Assembly: GCA_023423935.1 (NCBI GenBank)
Contig: JAFAEQ010000033.1
Coordinates: forward strand, 62,001 to 126,000
Direction of reading: 5' to 3'
Source: Pseudomonadota bacterium
Lineage (GTDB): Bacteria > Pseudomonadota > Gammaproteobacteria > Steroidobacterales > Steroidobacteraceae
Length of the DNA: 64,000 bases
The stretch's first letter is position 1; every line of letters starts with the position of its first letter. Both the position numbers and the translations under genes were made by a program. Shown here in pieces: positions 50,847 to 61,150 of the stretch. The notes below the pieces were generated by a model. It made no database searches, was not told the origin of the DNA, and saw nothing but the letters and a program-made list of their open reading frames with translations.

Positions 50847-51716
50847 TTACCCGATCTGCCGAGATTCGGCGTCGCCAGTGCTTGCGCCAGTCCGGGGCGC
50901 AGTATAGCCGCCCAGACGATTCAATTCGCTCTCGAAGTTCTCGCGCATCCGCTCGTTGAAGGCGCGCGAGGCCAACGGGATTGAGGGCATGGTCCGGAAC
51001 TCATCCAGATCCAGATCGTCTCCCACGATGAGCGAGAAGTGCGGCCGTCGGGCGGGCACCCGATACCACGGCTCCCCTTTCGTCAGGGTAATCGGCTGAC
51101 ATCGGATGTAGACGGGCGTCACCTGGCGTGCGGCGCGGATGCCGACGTTCGCCGCGCCTCGATGAAAGGACAGCGGCTGACCTGCGCGCGAGCGCGTCGC
51201 CTCCGGAAACATGATCAGACACTGGCCCGCAGCGAGGACTCCGGCCGCTTGCTCGATCATGTCCGCTGTCAGCTCATTGCTGACATAGCCTGCTGCGGCC
51301 ACGACGCTTCGTGTCAGCGGGTTGCGGAACATCGCATGCTTGGCGACGCACACGGCCTGAGGCGTGAACGCGATCAGGAATACGGCATCAAGCAACGTCG
51401 GGTGATTGGCGACGATGAGCTGTCCGGGCTGCCCGAGCTTTTCGGCACCGTGAATCTCGTAGGTCATGCCCTTCGTGCCGCTCATGACCGCGACGAAAAA
51501 GCGCATTGCCCGGCTGAGCAGCGAGCGGGAAAGCTTCTGGCAACGCTTTTGCGGCAACAGCCGCAGCACGGGAAGAACGAGCAACGTCAGCACGAGGGCG
51601 CCGATGCCGAAGAGCGTGTAGCTCATCGCCGTGACCACGAATCGCAAGGCGTACGCATCCCCACGCCCGCTCGGCGGCGCAAGAGAAGCATCGTCATCGG
51701 CGAAAACGTGTGACAT
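50847..51716 (-). CDS. Lysophospholipid-type acyltransferase (XanD/ApeD-like)
   Basis: This 289-residue PlsC-family acyltransferase is anchored by a hydrophobic stretch (about residues 30-55). It carries the catalytic NHPTLLD (near residue 100, HxxxxD) and LIMFPEATRSRAGQPL (near 170), and shows GAANVGIRAARQVTPVYI. It would move the acyl/aryl chain from ACP to a glycerol or sugar acceptor. The ATG at 51716 (MSHVFADDD) is preferred; ATG at 51737 and the upstream frame to 51854 are less supported. It is the first gene of the minus-strand half of the cluster. Confidence 0.8.
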   Translation of the reverse strand: MSHVFADDDASLAPPSGRGDAYALRFVVTAMSYTLFGIGALVLTLLVLPVLRLLPQKRCQKLSRSLLSRAMRFFVAVMSGTKGMTYEIHGAEKLGQPGQLIVANHPTLLDAVFLIAFTPQAVCVAKHAMFRNPLTRSVVAAAGYVSNELTADMIEQAAGVLAAGQCLIMFPEATRSRAGQPLSFHRGAANVGIRAARQVTPVYIRCQPITLTKGEPWYRVPARRPHFSLIVGDDLDLDEFRTMPSIPLASRAFNERMRENFESELNRLGGYTAPRTGASTGDAESRQIG

Positions 51717-52051
51717 CGAATGAATCGGACGCTGCATGCGAGCGCGGTCGCGAGCGGGGCAGCGATTATGATGCGCGCGCTGCTTTGCTCCTACCCCGGC
51801 TGCGTATCGAGACAGCTGGAGCCGGTGCGGGCGATGCCCTGAATTGGGTCGCATCCGGCGGCTGCGAACTCATTTGCCCACACCTTGACGGTTGCATTAC
51901 GACGCGGCGTAAGGTATTGCGGCAGCCCGTTTAGACCCACGCTAAGCAGCTGTTCGGCTTAGGAAAAATAGCCTGCCCAAGAATTGATCAGGCAGGAAAG
52001 TTGCCCGCGGGACGTGCACTTGGAAAGTTTTACACTGATTCATCCACACTC

Positions 52052-52060
52052 TTATCCACA
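52052..52060 (+). promoter_or_regulatory. DnaA box upstream of priA
   Basis: TTATCCACA at 52052-52060 is a perfect match to the DnaA-box consensus TTATNCACA. A near match (TTGTGCACA on the minus strand) overlaps the priA start at 52066-52074. Direct priA control is possible, but a chance match cannot be ruled out. Confidence 0.5.
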
Positions 52061-52066
52061 GGTTCT

Positions 52067-54250
<2,184 letters not shown>

Positions 54251-54340
54251 ACGCCGTCGTTTGCGGTTATTTCCCTGCACTGATCGGCGGCGACTGGCCT
54301 GCTATGCTCTGATCTCTCCTGGCCTCATTCTCTTCACGCC

Positions 54341-56059
54341 TTGAAACACTCGATCGAAAAGCTGCTGCAGGCGGCGCTTGCGACCCTGCCCCCCGACATT
54401 TTGCCGGCCGACATCCGCCCCACGGTCGAGATCGAGCGCACCCGCGATCCCGCTCATGGCGATTTCGCGACGAACGTGGCGCTGCAACTGGCGAAGCCCG
54501 CGCGCAAGAATCCGCGTCAGCTGGCGCAGGCGATCGTCGATGCAATCCCGGCCAGCGATCTGATCGCAAAGACGGAAATCGCAGGTCCGGGTTTCATCAA
54601 TTTCCATCTCTCGGCGGCCGCCTATCAGGCCGAGCTGTCGCGCATTCTCGACTTCGGTCCGGTGTACGGCTTCAACACCAAGGGCGCGGGGATCCCGACG
54701 CTGGTCGAGTTCGTGTCGGCCAATCCAACCGGCCCTTTGCATGTCGGCCATGGCCGGCAGGCCGCGCTTGGCGATGCGCTCGTCTCGCTCCTGCAGACCC
54801 AAGGCTACGAGGTCAAACGCGAGTTCTATTACAACGATGCGGGCGTGCAGATTCAGAATCTCGCACTTTCAGTACAGGCACGTGCGCGCGGCATTTCGCC
54901 AGGCGAGCCCGGCTGGCCCGAGTCCGCATACAACGGCGAATACATCCAGGACATCGCTGAAGAATTTCTCGCGAAGAACACCGTGCATGCGATGGACGGT
55001 GAGGCGGTCAAGGCGAGCGGCAAGCCCGACGATCTCGAGTCGGTGCGTAAATTCGCGGTGACGTACCTGCGCCGTGAGCAGGACGTCGACCTGCAGAAGT
55101 TCGGCGTGCTGTTCGACGTCTACTATCTCGAATCGAGCCTCTATACCGACGGCAAGGTCGACGAGACCGTGCAGCGACTCGTCGCGAGCGGCAAAACGTA
55201 CGAAAGCGAAGGTGCGCTGTGGTTGCGTACGACCGAGTACGGCGACGACAAGGATCGTGTCATGCGCAAGTCCGATGGCACGTACACCTATTTCGTACCC
55301 GACGTGGCCTATCACGTGACGAAGTGGCAGCGTGGTTTCCAGAAGGCCATCAACGTGCAGGGCACCGATCATCACGGAACCATCGCCCGCGTGCGCGCAG
55401 GCCTGCAGGCGCTCGATATCGGCATCCCGAAGGGCTATCCCGACTACGTGCTCCACAAGATGGTTCGCGTCATGCGCGGCGGCGAAGAAGTGAAGATCTC
55501 CAAACGCGCGGGCTCCTACGTGACGCTGCGCGATCTGGTGGAGTGGGTCGGACGCGATGCCGTGCGTTTCTTCCTGGTCTCGCGCAAGGCCGATTCAGAA
55601 TTCACCTTCGACATCGATCTGGCGCTCGCCCAGAGCGAAGAGAATCCCGTGTACTACGTGCAGTACGCCCATGCGCGCGTGTGCAGCGTGTTCCGCCAGG
55701 TGCAGGAGAAAGGTCTCGATTACGATCGCGAGATCGGCGAGCGCAATGTGGCCAAGCTCGTCGAGCCGCACGAGAAGGCGCTGATACGCCGTCTCACCTT
55801 CTTTCCGGAGCTGCTCGAAGCCGCAGCGACCGCGCTCGAACCGCACCAGGTCGCTCACTATCTGCGCGAGCTCGCAGGCGACTTCCACACGTATTACAAC
55901 GCGCACCAGTTCCTGGTCGACGATGTCGATCTGCGTAACGCGCGATTGAATCTGGTAGCCGCCACCCGGCAGGTGATTCAGAACGGCTTAAAGCTGCTCG
56001 GTGTAAGCGCACCGGAGCGGATGGCACGAGAGACCGCGATTGCGGATACCGCCGGTTAG
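54341..56059 (+). CDS. argS: Arginyl-tRNA synthetase
   Basis: This 572-residue class I synthetase charges tRNA-Arg. The N-terminal add-1 domain is present (about residues 1-110), followed by the HIGH-type motif in NPTGPLHVGHGRQAALGDAL near residue 130, MVRVMRGGEEVKISKRAGSYVTL (KMSKS equivalent) near 380, and a DALR anticodon-binding C terminus. It begins with TTG at 54341 and no clear Shine-Dalgarno sequence, and the frame holds no nearby ATG that would keep the conserved N terminus. Order priA-argS-SPOR gene is shared with pseudomonads. Confidence 0.95.
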   Translation: MKHSIEKLLQAALATLPPDILPADIRPTVEIERTRDPAHGDFATNVALQLAKPARKNPRQLAQAIVDAIPASDLIAKTEIAGPGFINFHLSAAAYQAELSRILDFGPVYGFNTKGAGIPTLVEFVSANPTGPLHVGHGRQAALGDALVSLLQTQGYEVKREFYYNDAGVQIQNLALSVQARARGISPGEPGWPESAYNGEYIQDIAEEFLAKNTVHAMDGEAVKASGKPDDLESVRKFAVTYLRREQDVDLQKFGVLFDVYYLESSLYTDGKVDETVQRLVASGKTYESEGALWLRTTEYGDDKDRVMRKSDGTYTYFVPDVAYHVTKWQRGFQKAINVQGTDHHGTIARVRAGLQALDIGIPKGYPDYVLHKMVRVMRGGEEVKISKRAGSYVTLRDLVEWVGRDAVRFFLVSRKADSEFTFDIDLALAQSEENPVYYVQYAHARVCSVFRQVQEKGLDYDREIGERNVAKLVEPHEKALIRRLTFFPELLEAAATALEPHQVAHYLRELAGDFHTYYNAHQFLVDDVDLRNARLNLVAATRQVIQNGLKLLGVSAPERMARETAIADTAG

Positions 56060-56107
56060 AGCGGAACGCAACGTCGATCATGAGACGAACCTTGATTCTT
56101 CGCTTCT

Positions 56108-56139
56108 GGCTAGTGGCTAGCTGACTAGCCAGCTAGCAG
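56108..56139. repeat. CTAGC-type tandem repeat (copy 3)
   Basis: GGCTAGTGGCTAGCTGACTAGCCAGCTAGCAG-like units lie between argS and the SPOR gene: GGCTAG, GGCTAGC, GACTAGC and AGCTAGC in sequence. They end 9 nt before the SPOR start. Copies 1 and 2 are at 31034 and 48224. Confidence 0.75.
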
Positions 56140-56148
56140 ACTTCCGAT

Positions 56149-56721
56149 ATGCCTCGCGATTACAAACATGCCAAACGCCGCAGCGGCGGCGGCTCCAGCT
56201 TCTCCGGCGTCGCCGGATTCGTGCTCGGCCTTGCGATCGGACTGACCGTCGCCGTCGGCGTGTATCTGTACGATCGTCGTCCGTCCGCGCGCATCGCGCA
56301 GGAAGCCGCACCGATCAGCTCCGACGATCAGCGCAGCAACAACAAACCGGCGCCCGCCTCATCGCAGGAAGCGGAAACGCAGTTCGACTTCTACGAGATG
56401 CTGCCGAAGTACGAAGTCGTCATTCCCGAGAAGGACGGCACAAAGAAGGCCGGCGCGGGCCCGACCACCGAAACGGTACAGAAGCCTGGCGCCTATATCC
56501 TCCAGGCTGGGTCTTTCCGGCGTCTGCAGGACGCCGACCGTGTACGCGCGTTGATCGCTCTGCAAGGCGTCGAATCGAAGATCGAGAAAGTCACCGTCGA
56601 CAACGACACCTGGCACCGCGTGCGTATCGGACCCATCAGCAATCTTCAGAAACTGGAAGAAACCCGCAGCAAGCTGCGTCAGTCGCAGATCGAGGCGCTG
56701 GTCATTCGCGTCGGCGGCTGA
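56149..56721 (+). CDS. FtsN-like SPOR-domain protein
   Basis: This 190-residue inner-membrane protein has a basic cytosolic N terminus (MPRDYKHAKRRSGGG), one transmembrane helix (about 19-40), a flexible linker with DEMLPKYEV-like polar sequence, and a C-terminal SPOR domain of about 75 residues. The domain has YILQAGSFRRLQDADRVRALI and WHRVRIGPISNLQKLEETRSKLR. SPOR domains bind denuded glycan strands at the division septum, so a FtsN-like role is likely. It follows argS, as FtsN-like genes do in pseudomonads. Confidence 0.82.
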   Translation: MPRDYKHAKRRSGGGSSFSGVAGFVLGLAIGLTVAVGVYLYDRRPSARIAQEAAPISSDDQRSNNKPAPASSQEAETQFDFYEMLPKYEVVIPEKDGTKKAGAGPTTETVQKPGAYILQAGSFRRLQDADRVRALIALQGVESKIEKVTVDNDTWHRVRIGPISNLQKLEETRSKLRQSQIEALVIRVGG

Positions 56722-56728
56722 GGAGAGA

Positions 56729-56936
56729 GGCCGCAAAGACCGCAAAAAAGAAGAACGTGATTGGTACCGAAGAAGCGCCGAGGCGGTACAGAAAGCGAGG
56801 CGCTTCAGATCTGAGCCGATATGACCGAGCGCCTGACTTCTCCCAGTTCTTTGAGCATCAAGCGCCTTGTGCGGCCGCTCTGATCCCTGGCTGCTCTCTC
56901 AACCCTTACTCCTTCTTTTTTGCGGTCTTTGCGGCC
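56729..56936. repeat. GCCGCAAAGACC-type inverted repeat (copy 2)
   Basis: The 25-nt arm at 56729-56753 (core GCCGCAAAGACCGCAAAAAA, flanked by GG and GAAG) is perfectly repeated in inverse at 56912-56936. The 158-nt spacer holds no gene. The core is shared with the pair at 14089-14168. It fills the convergent gap between the SPOR gene and ntrX. Confidence 0.9.
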
Positions 56937-56948
56937 GTCCCCATCTTC

Positions 56949-58313
56949 TCAGTCTTCAGCGAGCTGCCTGAAATCCACACCGAGCGAGCGCAGCTTGCGG
57001 TACAGGTGAGTGCGTTCCATGCCGACCCGTTTGGCGAGCTGGCCGACTTTGCCGTTGCAGAGGATCAGTTGTTGCTGGAGGTAGGCGCGTTCGAAGTGTT
57101 CGCGTGCTTCACGCAGCGGCAGGGCCAGCAGGTCCTGCTTCACGAGCGGTTCGGTCGCTGGAGCCTGTGAGGCGAGTTCACGCTCGATCTCATCGAGTCT
57201 GATTTCTTCCTCACCGCCCAGGATCAGCAGACGCTGCACGAGATTCTTGAGCTCGCGAATGTTGCCGGGCCAGGGATAGTTGCGCAGACGGTTCTGGGCT
57301 GCGACGCCGAAGCGGCGGAACGGCAGGCGTTCCTCGTCCACGAGCCGATCGATGTAGTAGCGCAGCAGATCCGGCACATCCTGCGCGTATTCGCGCAACG
57401 GCGGCACAGTCAGCGTGATCACGTTCAATCGCGACAGGAGCTCCGCACGGATGGTCGAACCGTTCTCGGCGCTCAGCAGTCGCGGCGTCGCCGAGCTGAT
57501 CACGCGGAAATTGAGCTTCACGGGCGCGGCGCCACCGACGCGTGTGACCGCCTTGGTTTCGAGCGCCGCCACGAGCAGGCCCTGCGCCTTCTGCGGGAGG
57601 TCTTCCAGTCCATTGATGAAGAGCACACCACCGGCAGCCTGCTCGAGCAGGCCGGCGTGAATGCCCGAGGCGTCCTCGGTGCCGTGTAATGCTGCGGCCG
57701 CGCTGTCTTCGGTCATACCCGTTGCGACGAGCTGGACGAACGGTCCGCTCGCACGCGGGCTGATCGAATGAATGTAACGGGCAAAGGCTTCGCGGCCTGT
57801 GCCTGACTCGCCAATGATCAGTACAGGCGTCTCATGCGGGGCGACTTGCTGAACCTGCTCACGCAGCGCGTGCATCGCGCGGCTCTTGCCGACCGGTGCG
57901 ATCAGCGTCGGAGCGAGGGTGCGACCGGTCTGACGACGATTGCGTCCCGAATCGAGCGCGCGCTCGACCGTTCGCAGCAGCTTTGCCAGCGATAGCGGCT
58001 TTTCGACGAAATCGAACGCACCCAGGCGCGTTGCTTCGACCGCGGTTTCGACAGTGCCGTGTCCGGACATCATGACGACCGGACAGTCGGAGCCGTTGGT
58101 CTGAGTCCATTCGCGTAGCAGCGTGATGCCGTCGGTGTCGGGCATCCAGATATCGAGCAGAACCAGATCGGGATCGTGCTGTGCACGACGCGAACGCGCT
58201 TCGGCGGCGTCTGCAGCGACATCGACTTCGTAGCCTTCGTCCGCGAGGATCTCTTTGAGCAGACCTCGGATTTCAGATTCGTCATCGACGACCAGTATGC
58301 GGGCGGCACTCAT
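56949..58313 (-). CDS. ntrX: NtrX-like response regulator with degenerate AAA+ domain
   Basis: This 454-residue regulator is paired with NtrY. The receiver (1-120) has DDESE, the phospho-acceptor aspartate in LVLLDIWMPD (near 54) and FDFVEKPLS. The sigma-54-interaction domain (about 140-380) is degenerate. Walker A reads GESGTGREA with arginine for lysine, the GAFTGA loop is absent (the region reads ALHGTEDASGIHAG), and the Walker B acidic pair is replaced in GGVLFINGLEDLP. The C-terminal Fis-type helix-turn-helix (NGKVGQLAKRVGMERTHLYRKL) is intact. It therefore probably binds DNA without activating sigma-54. The start overlaps the ntrY stop by 4 nt. Confidence 0.85.
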   Translation of the reverse strand: MSAARILVVDDESEIRGLLKEILADEGYEVDVAADAAEARSRRAQHDPDLVLLDIWMPDTDGITLLREWTQTNGSDCPVVMMSGHGTVETAVEATRLGAFDFVEKPLSLAKLLRTVERALDSGRNRRQTGRTLAPTLIAPVGKSRAMHALREQVQQVAPHETPVLIIGESGTGREAFARYIHSISPRASGPFVQLVATGMTEDSAAAALHGTEDASGIHAGLLEQAAGGVLFINGLEDLPQKAQGLLVAALETKAVTRVGGAAPVKLNFRVISSATPRLLSAENGSTIRAELLSRLNVITLTVPPLREYAQDVPDLLRYYIDRLVDEERLPFRRFGVAAQNRLRNYPWPGNIRELKNLVQRLLILGGEEEIRLDEIERELASQAPATEPLVKQDLLALPLREAREHFERAYLQQQLILCNGKVGQLAKRVGMERTHLYRKLRSLGVDFRQLAED

Positions 58314-60529
58314 GCGCGCTCTCTCCTCGGGCCAGGGCGTCGTTCACGGATCGGATTCACGGGTCGCGACGCTGCGATGAGTGGCAATTCGATGCGCACT
58401 CGTGCTCCACCAGTGCGGACATTATCCGCCTCGATGGATCCCCCGTGTTCCTCGACTATTTTTTTCACGATAGCTAGCCCCAGTCCGGTCCCTTTGGGTT
58501 TCGTTGTGACATACGGGTCGAAGACCTGGCCGATCACATCGGGCCTGAATCCCGGTCCATTATCCTCAACTATGATTTCGGCGGCACTCACCGGTTGGGT
58601 GCCTTCCTTCTGCAACAGTCTGGTCGCGACGCGAATCGACGCATCCGTCGTGCCTTCGAGCGCCTCGAGCGCGTTCGCCAGCAGATTGTGAACGATCTGT
58701 CGCAGACGCCCACGATCCGCCTGGATCTCGGTCAGCGCGGGATCCAGATCCAGTTGCAGCCGACGATTCGCACCTTGGGAGCGATAGAGTTCGACCACTT
58801 CTGTGATCAGCTGGTTCGGGTCGAACTTCGAGACGTCCATCTGCGGCGCACGCGCGTACTCGCTGAACGCGTTCACCATTTCTTTCATCGCTTCGACTTG
58901 CTGCACGATAGTGTGCGTCGCGCGATCCAGCACCTGTGCCTGGGTTTCATTGAGCGAACTGAGCAATTTATGCCGCATCCGCTCCGCCGATAGCTGGATC
59001 GGCGTCAACGGGTTCTTGATTTCGTGCGCTAGGCGTCGTGCGACTTCGCCCCAGGCTGCATCGCGCTGAGCCTGCAACAGGGCCGTGATGTCATCGAACA
59101 CGATGACATAGCCACCGGGCACCAGATCTTCGGCAGAGAGCGTTGTGCAGGCACACATGAGCACGCGACGGGTGCTCTCGCCCTGCAGCACGAGCTGCTC
59201 GCGCCACTCCGTCTGGCCCGCATCCAGGTGCGCTGCACAGGTATTGCTGAATTGAGCGAAGAGCGCGCTGCCGGTAGCCGCGTCTGCAAGCGACTTACCG
59301 ACGCAGGTTTCGACATCCACGTTCAGGATCGCGGCGGCCGCCTGATTCAAGGTGCGAATCGTGCGATCCGGCTCGAGCGAAATGACTCCCGTGGACAGTC
59401 GGGCCAGGATGACGGCCAGATTCGTGCGTTCCGCCTCGACGGCCTGCTGACTGCGACGCGCTTCCTCGCGGCTGCGGGCCAGGCGTTTCGTCATGTCGTT
59501 GAACGAGTGCACCAGGATTCCCATTTCGTCGTGCGATGTCAGCGGCAGCCGCATGTCCAGATCGCCCTTGGCGACAGCCCTGGTACCCGCGACCAGATCC
59601 TGGATCGGCCGGACGAGCCGGCGCGCCGACCAGAAGGCACCATACAAGGCCGCGAACAATGACAACAGCAACACCAGGGTGAGTGTCAGGGTGAAGCTGT
59701 CCTTGAGCGGCTCGCGCAGGCGCGCCTTTTCGCCATAACGCTGGTAAGCGGACTCAACAGTGTCCGCCAGCTCGCCCAAACGCCGCTCAATCGCATAAGT
59801 TGCTAAAACCATGCGGGGGCCCTCTCCGGGCCGCGTTCGCGGGACCTGGACTGCAGTGCGGACCACGTACCCCCCACCCGCTTGAGGATCGAGCGTCACA
59901 TACTCGCGGCCCTGACGGACTTGCATGATCAGCTCGTCGCTCGCCGCCCGCGGGACGATTTCGCCAATGCGCTCGGAGCTCGCGGCGAGAATCCGGCTGT
60001 TACTCGCGAGCAGCGTGACATCGAGCGCTTCATTGCGCTGACGCAGCTCATCGAGCAGACCAACGGGATCGCCGCTGTGATGTGCGATCTGTGCGGCCAT
60101 GTCCTTGGTGCGCTCGAGATCTTCACGCATGCGCAGATCGAGCGCCGCGCGTGAAAGGGTCAGCGCGTCTTCGAGCCCGGCGCGAATCTCGACATGGAAC
60201 CAGCTGTCGATCCCCCGGTTCAGGAATACGACTGAGAAATAGAACACCAGCAGCAGCGGCACCATCGCGAGCGTCGCGGACATCCACACCATGCGGGCTT
60301 CCAGCCGCGAGCCGACGACACGTTTGCGCCAATCGCGCATCAGCTGCGTGAGTCGCCCGCCGATGAGCACGAGCAACACCAGCAGCCCGGCGACGTTCAC
60401 ACCGAGAATGAAGGGATGCAGATCGCTGAAGTTGGCGGATTGCTGCACCGTCTGCGCCATCATCAGCAGCGCCGCGACCCACAGCGCGGAGCCGATCAGC
60501 ACGAGCACAGAAACGACGATGCGTTTCAT
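58310..60529 (-). CDS. ntrY: NtrY-like membrane histidine kinase
   Basis: This 739-residue kinase has several N-terminal membrane helices (about residues 5-110 and 285-310) around a periplasmic region. A HAMP domain follows (RRLVRPIQDLVAGTRAVAKGDLDMRL, near 315), then a PAS domain (about 370-480), the H-box RLAHEIKNPLTPIQLSAERM near 500 and a HATPase domain with GTGLGLAIVKKIV. NtrYX systems sense nitrogen, redox or envelope conditions. Its ATG overlaps the DUF4390 stop codon (ATGA), and its stop overlaps the ntrX start. An upstream in-frame ATG adds only five residues. Confidence 0.9.
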   Translation of the reverse strand: MKRIVVSVLVLIGSALWVAALLMMAQTVQQSANFSDLHPFILGVNVAGLLVLLVLIGGRLTQLMRDWRKRVVGSRLEARMVWMSATLAMVPLLLVFYFSVVFLNRGIDSWFHVEIRAGLEDALTLSRAALDLRMREDLERTKDMAAQIAHHSGDPVGLLDELRQRNEALDVTLLASNSRILAASSERIGEIVPRAASDELIMQVRQGREYVTLDPQAGGGYVVRTAVQVPRTRPGEGPRMVLATYAIERRLGELADTVESAYQRYGEKARLREPLKDSFTLTLTLVLLLSLFAALYGAFWSARRLVRPIQDLVAGTRAVAKGDLDMRLPLTSHDEMGILVHSFNDMTKRLARSREEARRSQQAVEAERTNLAVILARLSTGVISLEPDRTIRTLNQAAAAILNVDVETCVGKSLADAATGSALFAQFSNTCAAHLDAGQTEWREQLVLQGESTRRVLMCACTTLSAEDLVPGGYVIVFDDITALLQAQRDAAWGEVARRLAHEIKNPLTPIQLSAERMRHKLLSSLNETQAQVLDRATHTIVQQVEAMKEMVNAFSEYARAPQMDVSKFDPNQLITEVVELYRSQGANRRLQLDLDPALTEIQADRGRLRQIVHNLLANALEALEGTTDASIRVATRLLQKEGTQPVSAAEIIVEDNGPGFRPDVIGQVFDPYVTTKPKGTGLGLAIVKKIVEEHGGSIEADNVRTGGARVRIELPLIAASRPVNPIRERRPGPRRERA

Positions 60530-61137
60530 GGCTGCGGCGACCACGTGTACCAGGCGGTGGTCTGACGAAAGTCGCGCGCCCAGAAGACAATAAAGCGCAG
60601 CGCATCGGGCATCGTGCGCACGTCGAGAGACGCTCGCAGACTGATTTCGTGCCGCGCATCGGGGGCGAACAGCGTTTCGTCGAGGATGGGGAGGTTGCTC
60701 AAGACACGCAACGAATCGAGTGCTGCATCGAGCGTTGCATAGGAAGACTGCTCGCCGCTGTTCAGATTGCGCAATAAGTAGCGCTCGCTCAACGCGTGAT
60801 AGGAGAGCTCGTACCGCTGCCGCAGCGTTGCGATGTTTTCATCGAGCCAGTATTTGCGCGCACGATGCAGAACGATGTCGAGATCGAGAGTGAGCGGCGC
60901 ACCTTCGCGAATCGCTTCGCGAGCGGCCTCCGGCAACTCCAGGACCAGCGTAGCGCTCAGGAGATAGACACCTTCGGCCGGCTCGACGTACGCCGAGCGG
61001 ATCTCAAACTGCGGTTCGGACTGCGCCCATGCGTGAAAGCAGCCGAACACGAGCACGATCGCGCAGAGTGCCGCACGCCAGGCGGACGAAACGCATCGTC
61101 CTCTCGCTGTGGATTGGTGTGCCAGGCAGTCTCGCAA
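60526..61137 (-). CDS. DUF4390 exported protein
   Basis: This 203-residue protein has a signal-type hydrophobic stretch (WRAALCAIVLVFGCFHAWAQ, about residues 20-39). The DUF4390 domain follows, with QFEIRSAYVEPAEGVYLLSATLVLELPEAA, HRARKYWLDENIATLRQRYELSYHALSERYL and WYTWSPQP at the end. It is consistently encoded between rsmB and ntrY in related bacteria and could modulate NtrY sensing in the periplasm (inference). Start is TTG at 61137, the only in-frame start that keeps the signal sequence. Confidence 0.82.
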   Translation of the reverse strand: MRDCLAHQSTARGRCVSSAWRAALCAIVLVFGCFHAWAQSEPQFEIRSAYVEPAEGVYLLSATLVLELPEAAREAIREGAPLTLDLDIVLHRARKYWLDENIATLRQRYELSYHALSERYLLRNLNSGEQSSYATLDAALDSLRVLSNLPILDETLFAPDARHEISLRASLDVRTMPDALRFIVFWARDFRQTTAWYTWSPQP

Positions 61138-61150
61138 CGGGCCTCATCCT

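Noticed and set aside
34250..51716. Housekeeping fatty acid synthesis or a dialkylresorcinol cluster
   Set aside because: The chorismatase, short CLF, ApeP-type dehydratase and MMPL/LolA transport genes point to aryl polyenes, and no DarA/DarB-type cyclising enzymes are present.
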